From NCBI GenBank assembly GCA_934699095.1, contig CAKUVI010000007.1, forward strand, positions 62,001 through 126,000: a stretch of DNA of 64,000 nt, read 5' to 3'. The DNA comes from an uncultured Bacteroidales bacterium (GTDB lineage Bacteria > Bacteroidota > Bacteroidia > Bacteroidales > WCHB1-69). The position numbers were made by a program, and so were the translations under genes. This document shows, piece by piece, positions 50,806 to 58,712 of this stretch (positions are counted from its first letter, which is position 1; every line of letters begins with the position of its first letter). Below the pieces are notes generated by a model that saw only the letters and a list, made by a program, of their open reading frames with translations, made no database searches and had not been told where the DNA came from.

Positions 50806-51642
50806 ATGAAAATTTGTGTTATAGGTACTGGAACGATGGCAAAAGGCATTGTCAAGGCTTTCGCAGCCAAGATGCCGGTTGTCATGAAGAGCAGAACCCA
50901 AGCCAGCTTGGACAAGGCCATGGGCTCAATTTCAAAGTCTTACGCCAAACTCGTTGAAAAAGGCAAAATCACTGAGGAAGCAATGAATGCTATTCTTGCA
51001 AATATCTCTACCACAACTGATTATGCCGATTTCAAAGATGCAGATCTCGTGATTGAAGCTGCTGTTGAAGATATGCAGCTCAAGAAAGATGTCTTCATGG
51101 AACTCGACAAGATATGCAAGCCTGAAACCATTTTTGCAACCAATTCTTCTTCTTTGTCAATCACAGAGATTGCAGCTTGCACAAGCCGTCCTTCCCAATT
51201 CATCGGCTGTCACTTCTTCAATCCCGCCGACAGAATGGCTTTGGTTGAGGTAATCAAAGGCCAGCTTACGTCAGAAGAGGTCAGCAAGACTATCGTGGAT
51301 TTGACCACGGAGATAGGAAAGACTCCTGTTCCCGTTAATGAAGCACCTGGTTTCGTCGTTAACAGAATCCTCATTCCGATGATTAACGAGGCTGTAGGTA
51401 TTTTGGCAGACGGCATCGCCTCTGCAGAGGATATCGACAAATGCATGATGCTTGGAGCAAACCATCCGATGGGTCCTCTTGCATTGGCCGACCTTATTGG
51501 CAATGATGTGAACCTTGCTATCATGGAGGTCCTCTACAAAGAATTCGGTGATCCGAAGTACAGACCTCATCCGTTGCTCAGAAAAATGGTGCGTGCAGGA
51601 TTGCTCGGCCGCAAGACCGGTGAGGGTTTCTACAAATACTAA
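50806..51642 (+). CDS. 3-hydroxybutyryl-CoA dehydrogenase
   Basis: A 278-residue NAD(P)-dependent enzyme. Nucleotide motif CVIGTGTMAKGIVKAFA at the N-terminus, with Ala in place of a usual Gly after TM. DLVIEAAVEDMQLKKDVF gives the acidic turn. NSSSLSITEIAACTSRP and the catalytic His in GCHFFNPADRMALVEVI are present. The C-terminal helical domain has EAPGFVVNRILIPMINEAVG. Typical single-domain length for bacterial Hbd. Second gene of the pair with crotonase, ended by a hairpin terminator at 51672. Confidence 0.92.
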   Translation: MKICVIGTGTMAKGIVKAFAAKMPVVMKSRTQASLDKAMGSISKSYAKLVEKGKITEEAMNAILANISTTTDYADFKDADLVIEAAVEDMQLKKDVFMELDKICKPETIFATNSSSLSITEIAACTSRPSQFIGCHFFNPADRMALVEVIKGQLTSEEVSKTIVDLTTEIGKTPVPVNEAPGFVVNRILIPMINEAVGILADGIASAEDIDKCMMLGANHPMGPLALADLIGNDVNLAIMEVLYKEFGDPKYRPHPLLRKMVRAGLLGRKTGEGFYKY

Positions 51643-51671
51643 TCGGTGAAAATGTTTTTTTTTAATAGCGA

Positions 51672-51709
51672 CCCTGGAAGTTGTGAAGGCTTCCGGGGTT
51701 GTTTTTTTA
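51672..51709 (+). terminator. Terminator of the crotonase-dehydrogenase operon
   Basis: CCCTGGAAG (51672-51680) pairs with CTTCCGGGG (51690-51698, one G-T) followed by TTGTTTTTTT. Confidence 0.85.
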
Positions 51710-52288
51710 TTGGCCCTGGTTCTGGTTGCGTGCGTTTATCATCTCTTCCAATTCCGAATACCACTCTTCACCATATTTTGCAATGAGAGGGTCTTTTAGG
51801 AATTTGTAAACGGGGATTTGCAGTCTGTTTCCGTTCTCCACAGCGGTTTTGCATACGTTCCAATGGTTGTAGTTGAGGGCTTCGTAGTCGCCTACTTTGC
51901 TGATTCTGATGGGGTAGAGGTAGCAGGAGATAGGTTTTCTGAAAGGGATTTCATGGTTCAGGAAGCATTTTTCTATGGCGCATTTGGCGATGCCGTCTTC
52001 AAAGAATGCGAACGCGCAGGCGTCGTTGCTTTCCATCAATGGGGTGTCGAACGAGTCGTCACCATTAAAAACGAAGGTGCCGCCGTTTTCGACAACGGCA
52101 ACACCTTCATCTGTCATGTATTTCTTAAAGTCGGGAAAATACTCTTCAAGGTCGGCCACTTCTTCGGGAGCCACTGGGGCGCCGCTGTCGCCTTCCACGC
52201 AGCAAAGGCCCTTGCACTGGCTGATGTCGCAGCAGAAGCACTTGTCGATGAGTTCCTCAGAGACGAGGGTGTTCCCAACTATCAGCAT
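51707..52288 (-). CDS. DUF3109 family cysteine-rich protein
   Basis: A 193-residue protein with a conserved set of cysteines: CDISQCKGLCC near residue 20, then AKCAIEKCFLNH and SCYLYPIRI. The pattern is like the YkgJ/FliB-type zinc or Fe-S cluster families. No catalytic function is established for DUF3109. The ATG at 52288 (MLIVGNTLVSEELIDKCFCC) lies 12 bases after the tnaA stop, so it is probably cotranscribed with tnaA. An in-frame ATG at 52327 overlaps tnaA and is less likely. Confidence 0.82.
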   Translation of the reverse strand: MLIVGNTLVSEELIDKCFCCDISQCKGLCCVEGDSGAPVAPEEVADLEEYFPDFKKYMTDEGVAVVENGGTFVFNGDDSFDTPLMESNDACAFAFFEDGIAKCAIEKCFLNHEIPFRKPISCYLYPIRISKVGDYEALNYNHWNVCKTAVENGNRLQIPVYKFLKDPLIAKYGEEWYSELEEMINARNQNQGQ

Positions 52289-52299
52289 CGTGTCCAAGA

Positions 52300-53679
52300 T
52301 TATTTGCCGAGGCGCTTGAACTGGCATGTGAAGTGGCGCATGAGTTCAGCCTCCCAGGTGATTTCAAGGCCGCGGGTGATGGTGTGACGGCGGTCGAAAA
52401 CATTCTTGAGAGCAACAGCTATGACATCCATGTGGTTGTTGGTGTAAACGCGGCGAGGGATGCAGAGACGAACAAAGTCAAGGCCTCCGAAGCGGTTCTC
52501 GCGGGTCACTGGGTCGCGGTCGGCGAGCACGTAGCCTATCTCGCACGCGCGGATGCCTGCCTCGAGGTAGAGTTCGCAGGTGAGGGTCTGTGCCGGGAAT
52601 TCTTCCTTAGGAATCTCTGTCAGGATCTTGTCGGCATCAACAAAGATGGCGTGGCCGCCTGCAGGACGCTGATAAGGAATTCCGAATTCGTCAAGTCTCT
52701 TGGCAAGATATTCAACTTGTTTGATGCGAGTCTCGATCATGTCGAAGTTGCAGTTCTCTTTCAAACCAACGGCCAGTGCGTCCATGTCGCGTCCGTTCAT
52801 GCCGCCGTAGGTGAGGAATCCTTCGAAAGGAATGCAGAACAACTTGGCGCCCTCGTACCAATCTTCCTTGTTGGTTGCGATGAAGCCGCCCATGTTCACG
52901 AGACCGTCTTTCTTTGCACTCATTGTCATACAGTCTGCATAGCTGAACATCTCTTTCACGATTTCTGTGATGCTCTTGTCTGCATAGCCCTCTTCACGGG
53001 TTTTGATGAAATATGCGTTTTCAACGAAGCGGGCGCTGTCCATGTTGACGGGAACTCCGTATTTATGGCAGAGTTCGCAGGTCTCGCGGATGTTTTTCAT
53101 GCTGACAGGTTGTCCGCCAACGGTGTTGTTGGTGACGGTAAGTACCATGAAAGGAACGTTGCCTTTGTTTTCCACGAGCACTTTTTCGAGTTTTTCAAGA
53201 CCTACGTTGCCTTTGAAGGGAACCTCGAGTTGGGTGTCTTTTGCCTCGTCGCAGGTCACATCGATGGCGAATGCCTTGCGGCTTTCAATGTGTCCCTTGG
53301 TGGTGTCGAAGTGAGCGTTGCCTGGAACAACCATGCCTGGTTTTACAAGATAGCTGAAGAGCACGTTCTCGGCTGCACGTCCCTGGTGGGTGGGGATCAC
53401 ATACTTGAAGCCCGTGAGCTCTGTGATTGTGTCCTTCATGTGGTAGAAACTGCGCGCTCCACCATAACTTTCGTCACCCATCATCATCGCACTCCACTGA
53501 CGGTCGCTCATGGCACCTGTGCCGCTGTCGGTGAGCAGGTCGATGTAAACATAGTCTGACTTCAGCATGAAGATGTTGTTGTGTGCTTCTTCAAGCCATT
53601 TTTCGCGTTGTTCTCTTGTGGATTTCTTGATAGGTTCAACCATCTTGATTTTCCACGCTTCTGCAAAAGGTATTTCCAT
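52300..53679 (-). CDS. tnaA: Tryptophanase
   Basis: A 459-residue PLP enzyme that splits tryptophan to indole, pyruvate and ammonia. YIDLLTDSGTGAMSDRQW and PTHQGRAAENVLFSYL are shared by tryptophanase and tyrosine phenol-lyase. The PLP lysine is in MTMSAKKDGLVNMGG. Two positions favour tryptophanase: the GIRACEIGYVL stretch has Ile where tyrosine phenol-lyase has its substrate-binding Arg, and the C-terminus reads MRHFTCQF with His where tyrosine phenol-lyase has Phe. ATG 53679 is preferred over 53763 on homology and promoter position. No tnaB permease is adjacent. Indole production by gut Bacteroidales is well known. Confidence 0.92.
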   Translation of the reverse strand: MEIPFAEAWKIKMVEPIKKSTREQREKWLEEAHNNIFMLKSDYVYIDLLTDSGTGAMSDRQWSAMMMGDESYGGARSFYHMKDTITELTGFKYVIPTHQGRAAENVLFSYLVKPGMVVPGNAHFDTTKGHIESRKAFAIDVTCDEAKDTQLEVPFKGNVGLEKLEKVLVENKGNVPFMVLTVTNNTVGGQPVSMKNIRETCELCHKYGVPVNMDSARFVENAYFIKTREEGYADKSITEIVKEMFSYADCMTMSAKKDGLVNMGGFIATNKEDWYEGAKLFCIPFEGFLTYGGMNGRDMDALAVGLKENCNFDMIETRIKQVEYLAKRLDEFGIPYQRPAGGHAIFVDADKILTEIPKEEFPAQTLTCELYLEAGIRACEIGYVLADRDPVTRENRFGGLDFVRLCIPRRVYTNNHMDVIAVALKNVFDRRHTITRGLEITWEAELMRHFTCQFKRLGK

Positions 53680-53861
53680 AATTATAAATTTTTTAATGAA
53701 ACAAATTTTATTCTGCAATTTTGCCAGAAACAAACACCAAGGACACTGAACCCACCCGAACACGCAACAGCATCGTAATTGAGGTTTTTCAACAAAAGAT
53801 TGTCAATCAAATACTTTTGCCACGTTTCGTCGGTTGTATCCAGATGACAAAAATCGCTCTG

Positions 53862-53869
53862 CAAATATA
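53862..53869 (-). promoter_or_regulatory. Putative -7 box (TATATTTG) for tnaA
   Basis: An exact TAnnTTTG match on the minus strand. It predicts a leader of about 175 nt before tnaA, long enough for regulation by a leader RNA. Confidence 0.5.
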
Positions 53870-53897
53870 CAAAATTTAAGATAGCAAAACAATTTGC

Positions 53898-54692
53898 CTA
53901 CAGATTCTTCTTTATTTCTTTAATCTCTTGAAATAATGTATTGTAATTTACTGAAAAACCGCTGTTCTTGCGAGAGAAAAGTGAAAGAAATTCCACGTTT
54001 TTATGCTTTTCAAATAGGGTTGATACCGCTATGTTGTTCAAAAACAGATTGTTGGCCATGGCTTCGCTGACAACCTTTTGGATAGCTACCTTGTATCCCT
54101 TGTCTTCGGTTACAATGCCGCTCTTGTTTAAAAATGATGGTCCGGATTCGAATTGTGGCTTTATCAGAAGCATTATTTGTCCGTTCTCTTCCAAAAATGC
54201 ATCCATAAATGGCAAGATATATGTCAGAGAGATGAACGATACATCGGAGACTATCCAGTCGAATTTTCTGTTCCCTACCTCGGCGGGCGAAAGCTCCCTG
54301 AAATCTTTGTTCTCAATTGAGAGCACACGCTCATTCCTGGAAAGTTTCTGGTCGAGCTGCGCGGTGCCTACATCCACGGCAGCGACGAAGGATGCGCCGT
54401 TCTGCAGTGCGCAGTCTGTGAATCCGCCCGTGGAGGAACCGATGTCCAATACGGTCTTACCTTGGAAATCAAGACCAAAATCACTAATCGCCTTTTCGAG
54501 CTTCAAACCGCCCATGCTGACATATTTGTTGAATATGTCTATCACTTCAACTGTCGTTTTTTCGCCAATATCTGTCGATGATTTTGTGCAGATTTCGCCG
54601 TTGACCATGACTGTTTTGTGCTTTATGGCTGTCTGAGCTTTCTCCCGCGACGGAAAAAGTCCGTTTTCTAATAGGTATTTGTCTAATCTCAT
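53898..54692 (-). CDS. tlyA: TlyA family rRNA (cytidine-2'-O)-methyltransferase
   Basis: A 264-residue protein. The N-terminal S4 RNA-binding domain is MRLDKYLLENGLFPSREKAQ (1-60). The FtsJ-like methyltransferase domain has VLDIGSSTGGFTDCALQNGA near 80, DWIVSDVSFISLTYILPF and LLIKPQFESG, giving the K-D-K-E type catalytic residues. TlyA proteins methylate 16S and 23S rRNA and affect capreomycin sensitivity; some are called hemolysins by history. The start overlaps the stop of the upstream T9SS protein gene by four bases (ATGA), so translation is coupled. Last gene of the operon starting at 58083. Confidence 0.9.
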   Translation of the reverse strand: MRLDKYLLENGLFPSREKAQTAIKHKTVMVNGEICTKSSTDIGEKTTVEVIDIFNKYVSMGGLKLEKAISDFGLDFQGKTVLDIGSSTGGFTDCALQNGASFVAAVDVGTAQLDQKLSRNERVLSIENKDFRELSPAEVGNRKFDWIVSDVSFISLTYILPFMDAFLEENGQIMLLIKPQFESGPSFLNKSGIVTEDKGYKVAIQKVVSEAMANNLFLNNIAVSTLFEKHKNVEFLSLFSRKNSGFSVNYNTLFQEIKEIKKNL

Positions 54693-56881
54693 TTGCTGAT
54701 GACCGTTTTTATTGTTGTTGAACCGTTGATTCTTATAAAATAGACTCCGTTATTTGCGTTTTTCAGGTTGATATTGACGGATGAACTGTTTATGTTGTGT
54801 TCTGTGTGGATTTTTTTACCGAGGATATCAAATATCTCCACCGAATTGATTGTCTCTTTGCCGCTGACAGAGAAACATCCGTCGTTTGGGGTGGGGTAGA
54901 GCTGGTACTGTGGTCGCATGAGATTTTGTATCCCTACGTGCTCGGGTGGCTGGCAACCTTTGAATAATGCCGCTCCGCCGGCATAGTTTCCGATGATGAT
55001 ATCGGGGAACTGGTCGCCGTTAAGCTCCGCCACTGCCACACCGATGCGCCGCCCTTCCTTGAAATGGTACGGGGTTTGCGCAATGGTCTCAACCAAGTTC
55101 TTGTCGGCAAGCTCGAAAGTTCCGTCAATGTTGTTGTCTATGTTTTTATACAGTGATACGTCTCCTTGTTCATTGCCGCAGAAAAACACGGTGCCATGGT
55201 GCTGACTTCTGAACAGGCAAGGCACGCTGTAACCGAAATATGATACATTGGAATCGCGCAGATCGATGCCTCCAAGTGTGTCGGTTATCTTTTGAAAAAC
55301 AGGGACTGCAGAGCCTGTGTTTTTGAAATAGCTGAACAAACCTCGCCGGTTGCCGATAATCAAATCGTTATTGCCATCTAAATCCAAGTCGAAAAACTGC
55401 GGTGTGCTGCATTCTCCAACATCGATATCACTGAAATTATATATGATTTCGCCTATGTTGTTAATTAGTCTGTTGTTTGGCACCATAAGCAGGGTGCCGT
55501 CGTTTTGTCCGCAAAGCATATCAACAGTACCATCCCCGTCAAAATCTCCGAAGGTTGGGTATAAAGATTTGAAATTCAGTTGTTTAAGATTGCCAAAGTC
55601 GTTGGTTTGTAGTGTGAATTTCGGTTGGTTTGTTGTCCCTGTGTTTTTGTAATAGCTTATTGAAGAGGAGAAATGGGAGTTGATAAATCCGTTCGTGGTT
55701 GTGGTGCTGTCGAATTGGCCGTAGTTGCCAATGAACAAGTCTAAAAGACCGTCAAGGTCAAAATCATACATTACAGGATAGCAGCCGCTTCCCACATCAA
55801 TCATGTCACCTTGCAGGAAATCAGTCTGAGAGAGTGTGAATTCGTTGAGTTGGTGATTGAAAAGGTAGATCCAGACGCTGTTGAGATCGCGTGATTTTGT
55901 CAGGGAAGGGTCGGAAGGCGAAACGATCAGTGCAGGTTGAGTTTGTCCGGGCAGGTGTATCAGCGATGCGGCCGGCATGGAGAGAAGGTCAATCGGGCAG
56001 TTGCTCGGGAATGTAGTGTCTTGGAGTGTCATCATAGCGGTCTGTTGTGTGCCGTTGTTATATAGCAGAACCAGGTGCGGCGAGTCAACGTCGCCCACGA
56101 GCAGGTCTTCAAGTCCGTTATTGTCGAAGTCGTGGAGCAGAAGAGAGGACCCGGTATGCCTTTCCGGTCCTGGACCGGTATGTTTGTCGTTGCAGTCGGA
56201 GAAAAGAGTGATTTGGTTGTTGTCGGCGGCTTCAGAGAATTTGCCCCAGCATTCGTCTTCCAGTCTCAGGTCGAAATATCCGTTCTGGGAATAGTTTTTA
56301 AGGTAGTGGACGTATCTGCCGAGAACGTAGAAGTTGAGGATGTCCATTCTTCCATCCATGTCGATGTCTTCAACCACTGGATAGTCGTCGGGAGAGGCAT
56401 AGAGGTTCACGTATCCGTTGTAGTAGAATGCTTTCAGCGGATCGGCCACGAGGTTGAACTGAAGGCCGGGGGCAGAGGTGTTCTCAAACACTCTGATTCC
56501 TGCGAGGCCGTAGGTGAAGATGTCTGGTTTGCCGTCGTTGTTGAAGTCTTTGAGCAGAGCCCAATCGTGGAGGTCAGGGAAGAGTCTGGCATATTCTGGG
56601 GCGAAGGTGTATCCGGTGCCGTTGTTCAGGAAGGTCAGGATTCTGTTTCCGTGCTTTTCGAAGGCGAAGAGGTCGTTCAGGCTGTCGCCGTCGAGGTCGA
56701 TTTCGGAGAATTTGACGGAGTTCAAGCCTCCTGTCCAAGGTAGTGACAGCTGGTTGTTGTCTTGATATACAGGCACATCAGGCCATCTTTGGAAACCAAA
56801 GTCGTAGAGTGCAGGAGTTTGAGCCGTTGAGACGAGAGCGGCAATAAGGATAAGCAAGAAGAGGGTGAGGGTATGGCGCAT
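54689..56881 (-). CDS. Secreted FG-GAP/VCBS repeat protein with type IX sorting domain
   Basis: About 730 residues from the ATG at 56881, starting with a signal peptide (LTLFLLILIAALVSTAQTPA). Repeated Asp-rich calcium-binding type motifs occur: EIDLDGDSLNDLFAFEKHGN, KDFNNDGKPDIFTYG, DIDMDGRMDILNFY, DFDNNGLEDLLVGD, DFDLDGLLDLFIGNYG, DFDGDGTVDMLCGQNDG, DLDLDGNNDLIIGNRRG. They suggest a beta-propeller. The C-terminal 70 residues (YPTPNDGCFSVSGKETINSV to YFIRINGSTTIKTVISK) form a type A Por secretion sorting domain. The protein is thus exported by the type IX system and anchored or released at the surface. The longer in-frame ATG at 56995 lies inside the upstream gene. Confidence 0.87.
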   Translation of the reverse strand: MRHTLTLFLLILIAALVSTAQTPALYDFGFQRWPDVPVYQDNNQLSLPWTGGLNSVKFSEIDLDGDSLNDLFAFEKHGNRILTFLNNGTGYTFAPEYARLFPDLHDWALLKDFNNDGKPDIFTYGLAGIRVFENTSAPGLQFNLVADPLKAFYYNGYVNLYASPDDYPVVEDIDMDGRMDILNFYVLGRYVHYLKNYSQNGYFDLRLEDECWGKFSEAADNNQITLFSDCNDKHTGPGPERHTGSSLLLHDFDNNGLEDLLVGDVDSPHLVLLYNNGTQQTAMMTLQDTTFPSNCPIDLLSMPAASLIHLPGQTQPALIVSPSDPSLTKSRDLNSVWIYLFNHQLNEFTLSQTDFLQGDMIDVGSGCYPVMYDFDLDGLLDLFIGNYGQFDSTTTTNGFINSHFSSSISYYKNTGTTNQPKFTLQTNDFGNLKQLNFKSLYPTFGDFDGDGTVDMLCGQNDGTLLMVPNNRLINNIGEIIYNFSDIDVGECSTPQFFDLDLDGNNDLIIGNRRGLFSYFKNTGSAVPVFQKITDTLGGIDLRDSNVSYFGYSVPCLFRSQHHGTVFFCGNEQGDVSLYKNIDNNIDGTFELADKNLVETIAQTPYHFKEGRRIGVAVAELNGDQFPDIIIGNYAGGAALFKGCQPPEHVGIQNLMRPQYQLYPTPNDGCFSVSGKETINSVEIFDILGKKIHTEHNINSSSVNINLKNANNGVYFIRINGSTTIKTVISK

Positions 56882-56883
56882 GG

Positions 56884-57825
56884 TTAACGTATGCGCAGGC
56901 GTTGGCCCTCGCGTATGTTGTCGCTCCTGAGGTGGTTGAGCTTCTTGATTTTGGTGATGGTGGTGTGGTATTTCCGTGCGATGGAGCCGAGGCATTCGCC
57001 TCTTCTGACTTTGTGGTATGTAGGAGCTGCAGCAGGCCTGGGGGCAGGCTTGGGCTGCACGGTCTGAGGAGTGGGGTTAGGAGTGGATACGCTGTAACCG
57101 GATATATAGAGTGTGTCGTATTTCAGTTTGAAGTTGTCGAAGTCGATGATGCGGTTGGGGTTGATGTCGTTGCCTAGGTAGCGCACTTCAAAGTGGAGGT
57201 GTGAGCCATAGGAGCGGCCTGTGTTGCCGCCGAGACCGATAATGTCGCCGGCCTTGACCATCTGGCCAGGGTTGACGAGTCTTTTTGAGAGGTGTGCGTA
57301 GTAAGTTTCAAGGCCGTTGTCGTGGCGGATGACCACGAGGTTGCCGTAGCCGCCGGTGTTAGCTGTGCCTTTGGAGATGCGGACGATGCCGTCGAAGGCT
57401 GCGCAGACGGGAGTGCCCTCGGGATAGCCGAGATCAACGCCGCGGTGCATCCTGCGGTGGCGGTAGCCGTAGTTCGACGTGATGCGGTAGTTGGCTGGAT
57501 GATGGTATCCGCTCAGCACGATGGTGTCGCGGGCTGCCGAGCCCTGGTGGCGGTAATGGATGGTCACAATGTCGAAATTCTGGTATAAGTTGAAGCCCGG
57601 CATCCAGTTGAAATAGGTGAAAAGCATGCCGTTGCCGTGGTCAACGTTGTCGAAGTTGGCATCGTACATGGTGTTGATGAGGTTGCCGAGCGAATCATCC
57701 TCGATGATGCCCTCTATTGTCGCCGTGTCGTTTATGACATTGAATTTTACATAGTTCTCCTGTGCTTTTGAGCAAATTACAAATGACAAAAACAATAATA
57801 TATATAATGTTTTGATATTGTTCAT
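56884..57825 (-). CDS. M23 (LytM) peptidase with C-terminal LysM domain
   Basis: A 313-residue exported protein (signal IKTLYILLFLSFVICSKAQE). M23 catalytic domain: HRGVDLGYPEGTPVCAAFDG with zinc-binding His and Asp, YYAHLSKRLVNPGQMVKAGD, and GSHLHFEVRYLG with the HxH zinc pair. Catalytic residues appear intact, so peptidoglycan crosslink cleavage is likely. A Pro-rich linker leads to a LysM domain, YHKVRRGECLGSIARKYHTT then LRSDNIREGQRLRIR, which binds peptidoglycan. The stop is two bases before the start of the T9SS protein gene, and the gene follows a small lipoprotein by three bases. Confidence 0.92.
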   Translation of the reverse strand: MNNIKTLYILLFLSFVICSKAQENYVKFNVINDTATIEGIIEDDSLGNLINTMYDANFDNVDHGNGMLFTYFNWMPGFNLYQNFDIVTIHYRHQGSAARDTIVLSGYHHPANYRITSNYGYRHRRMHRGVDLGYPEGTPVCAAFDGIVRISKGTANTGGYGNLVVIRHDNGLETYYAHLSKRLVNPGQMVKAGDIIGLGGNTGRSYGSHLHFEVRYLGNDINPNRIIDFDNFKLKYDTLYISGYSVSTPNPTPQTVQPKPAPRPAAAPTYHKVRRGECLGSIARKYHTTITKIKKLNHLRSDNIREGQRLRIR

Positions 57826-57828
57826 AAA

Positions 57829-58083
57829 TCAGTGTTTGTACTTCTTGTTTTGAGTTTTAGGCTTGCTTGGAGCCTGTTTGCGATAGTGTTTCTTGATATA
57901 GTAGGTTGTGTGTTGTGAGGTCGTGGAATTCCAGTGGGGGTTGTATTTTGTGCGGTTTTTCGAATATCTTGTAGGCCTGTGTGTGCTGCCCTTTGACGAG
58001 TTGCATGAAGGCACTGTCAGTGCTGTTACACAGAGGAAAAGTACGAATAACACTACACGAAAATATCTTCTATTCTTGTTCAT
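57829..58083 (-). CDS. Small basic lipoprotein, unknown function
   Basis: An 84-residue protein with a signal and lipobox (VVLFVLFLCVTALTVPSCNS). The mature part is short, rich in Lys, Arg, Tyr, His and Thr (TTYYIKKHYRKQAPSKPKTQ), and probably disordered. ATG 58083 is chosen because the -7 box at 58108-58115 excludes the in-frame ATG at 58110. First gene of the four-gene operon with the M23 peptidase; a peptidoglycan-binding or adaptor role is only a guess. Confidence 0.65.
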   Translation of the reverse strand: MNKNRRYFRVVLFVLFLCVTALTVPSCNSSKGSTHRPTRYSKNRTKYNPHWNSTTSQHTTYYIKKHYRKQAPSKPKTQNKKYKH

Positions 58084-58107
58084 TTCTGCAAGTAATAAGT
58101 TTAACCG

Positions 58108-58115
58108 CAAAGATA
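58108..58115 (-). promoter_or_regulatory. Putative -7 box (TATCTTTG) for the lipoprotein-M23-T9SS-tlyA operon
   Basis: An exact TAnnTTTG match on the minus strand, 25 bases before the ATG at 58083. Confidence 0.55.
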
Positions 58116-58123
58116 CACTTTTT

Positions 58124-58573
58124 TTAAGTTCGTCGGGCTTTAAAAAAATCTTTTAGTAATTTGGATGATTCTTCGGCGAGGACGCCTTCGGTGATTTCGG
58201 CTTTGGAAGGGAATTTGCCGAGCATGGTGGAGAATCCCTTTTTGGGGTCCGACGCACCGTACACAAGACGTCTCACCTGTGCATGGGCGATTGCACCGGC
58301 ACACATCAGGCACGGCTCCAGTGTCACATAGAGATCGCAGTCTTGCAGGTATTTGGCGCCAAGGGCGTTTTCTGCGGCGGTGATGGCGATGATCTCGGCA
58401 TGGGCCGTCACATCCTTGAGGGTCTCCGTGAGATTGTGCCCATTTGCAATAACCCTTCCCTTGCTCACCACAACGGCCCCCACCGGTATCTCGTCTTCGG
58501 AAAAGGCCTCCTCAGCCTCCGCCAAAGCCATCCGCATGAAATATTCGTCGCCTAAGTTGATGTCGTCAGCCAT
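58124..58573 (-). CDS. tadA: tRNA-specific adenosine deaminase TadA
   Basis: A 149-residue zinc deaminase that converts A34 to inosine in tRNA-Arg(ACG). Zinc and catalytic motifs: TAHAEIIAITAAENALG with the catalytic Glu and PCLMCAGAIAHAQVRRLVYG with the two Cys ligands. EDEIPVGAVVVSKGRVIANG is the typical N-terminal strand. The ATG at 58573 (MADDINLGDEYFMRMALAEA) fits family length. The earlier ATG at 58660 lies upstream of the -7 box at 58600-58607. Confidence 0.93.
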   Translation of the reverse strand: MADDINLGDEYFMRMALAEAEEAFSEDEIPVGAVVVSKGRVIANGHNLTETLKDVTAHAEIIAITAAENALGAKYLQDCDLYVTLEPCLMCAGAIAHAQVRRLVYGASDPKKGFSTMLGKFPSKAEITEGVLAEESSKLLKDFFKARRT

Positions 58574-58599
58574 TTTTTTCCTTCTTTTTTTTATCGTGG

Positions 58600-58607
58600 C
58601 AAAGATA
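58600..58607 (-). promoter_or_regulatory. Putative -7 box (TATCTTTG) for tadA
   Basis: An exact TAnnTTTG match on the minus strand, 27 bases before the tadA ATG. Confidence 0.55.
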
Positions 58608-58674
58608 TAAAAATGTGCCATTTGTTTTGTTGGCATCTCATAATTTTTGTGTTTCGCCATTATGTTAAAAATTC

Positions 58675-58682
58675 TATATTTG
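58675..58682 (+). promoter_or_regulatory. Putative -7 box (TATATTTG) for the ammonia-lyase cluster
   Basis: An exact TAnnTTTG match. Transcription would start near 58689, 24 bases before the lyase ATG, and run through the tightly spaced genes to the window end. Confidence 0.55.
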
Positions 58683-58712
58683 CAAGTTTTTTATTTTTGA
58701 AAATCTGAAGAG

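Noticed and set aside
52333..53559. 408-codon plus-strand frame opposite tnaA
   Set aside because: It is antisense to a well-conserved gene and has no recognisable domain. It reflects codon bias on the other strand.
52300..53679. Tyrosine phenol-lyase as the identity of the PLP lyase
   Set aside because: The substrate-binding Arg position is Ile (GIRACEIG) and the C-terminal position is His (RHFTCQF), both as in tryptophanase.
53682..53864. 60-codon minus-strand frame between the tnaA promoter and tnaA, as a TnaC-like leader peptide
   Set aside because: Its ATG overlaps the predicted -7 box, so it would not be on the transcript. It has no TnaC-like Trp/Pro spacing. The leader may still be regulatory as RNA.
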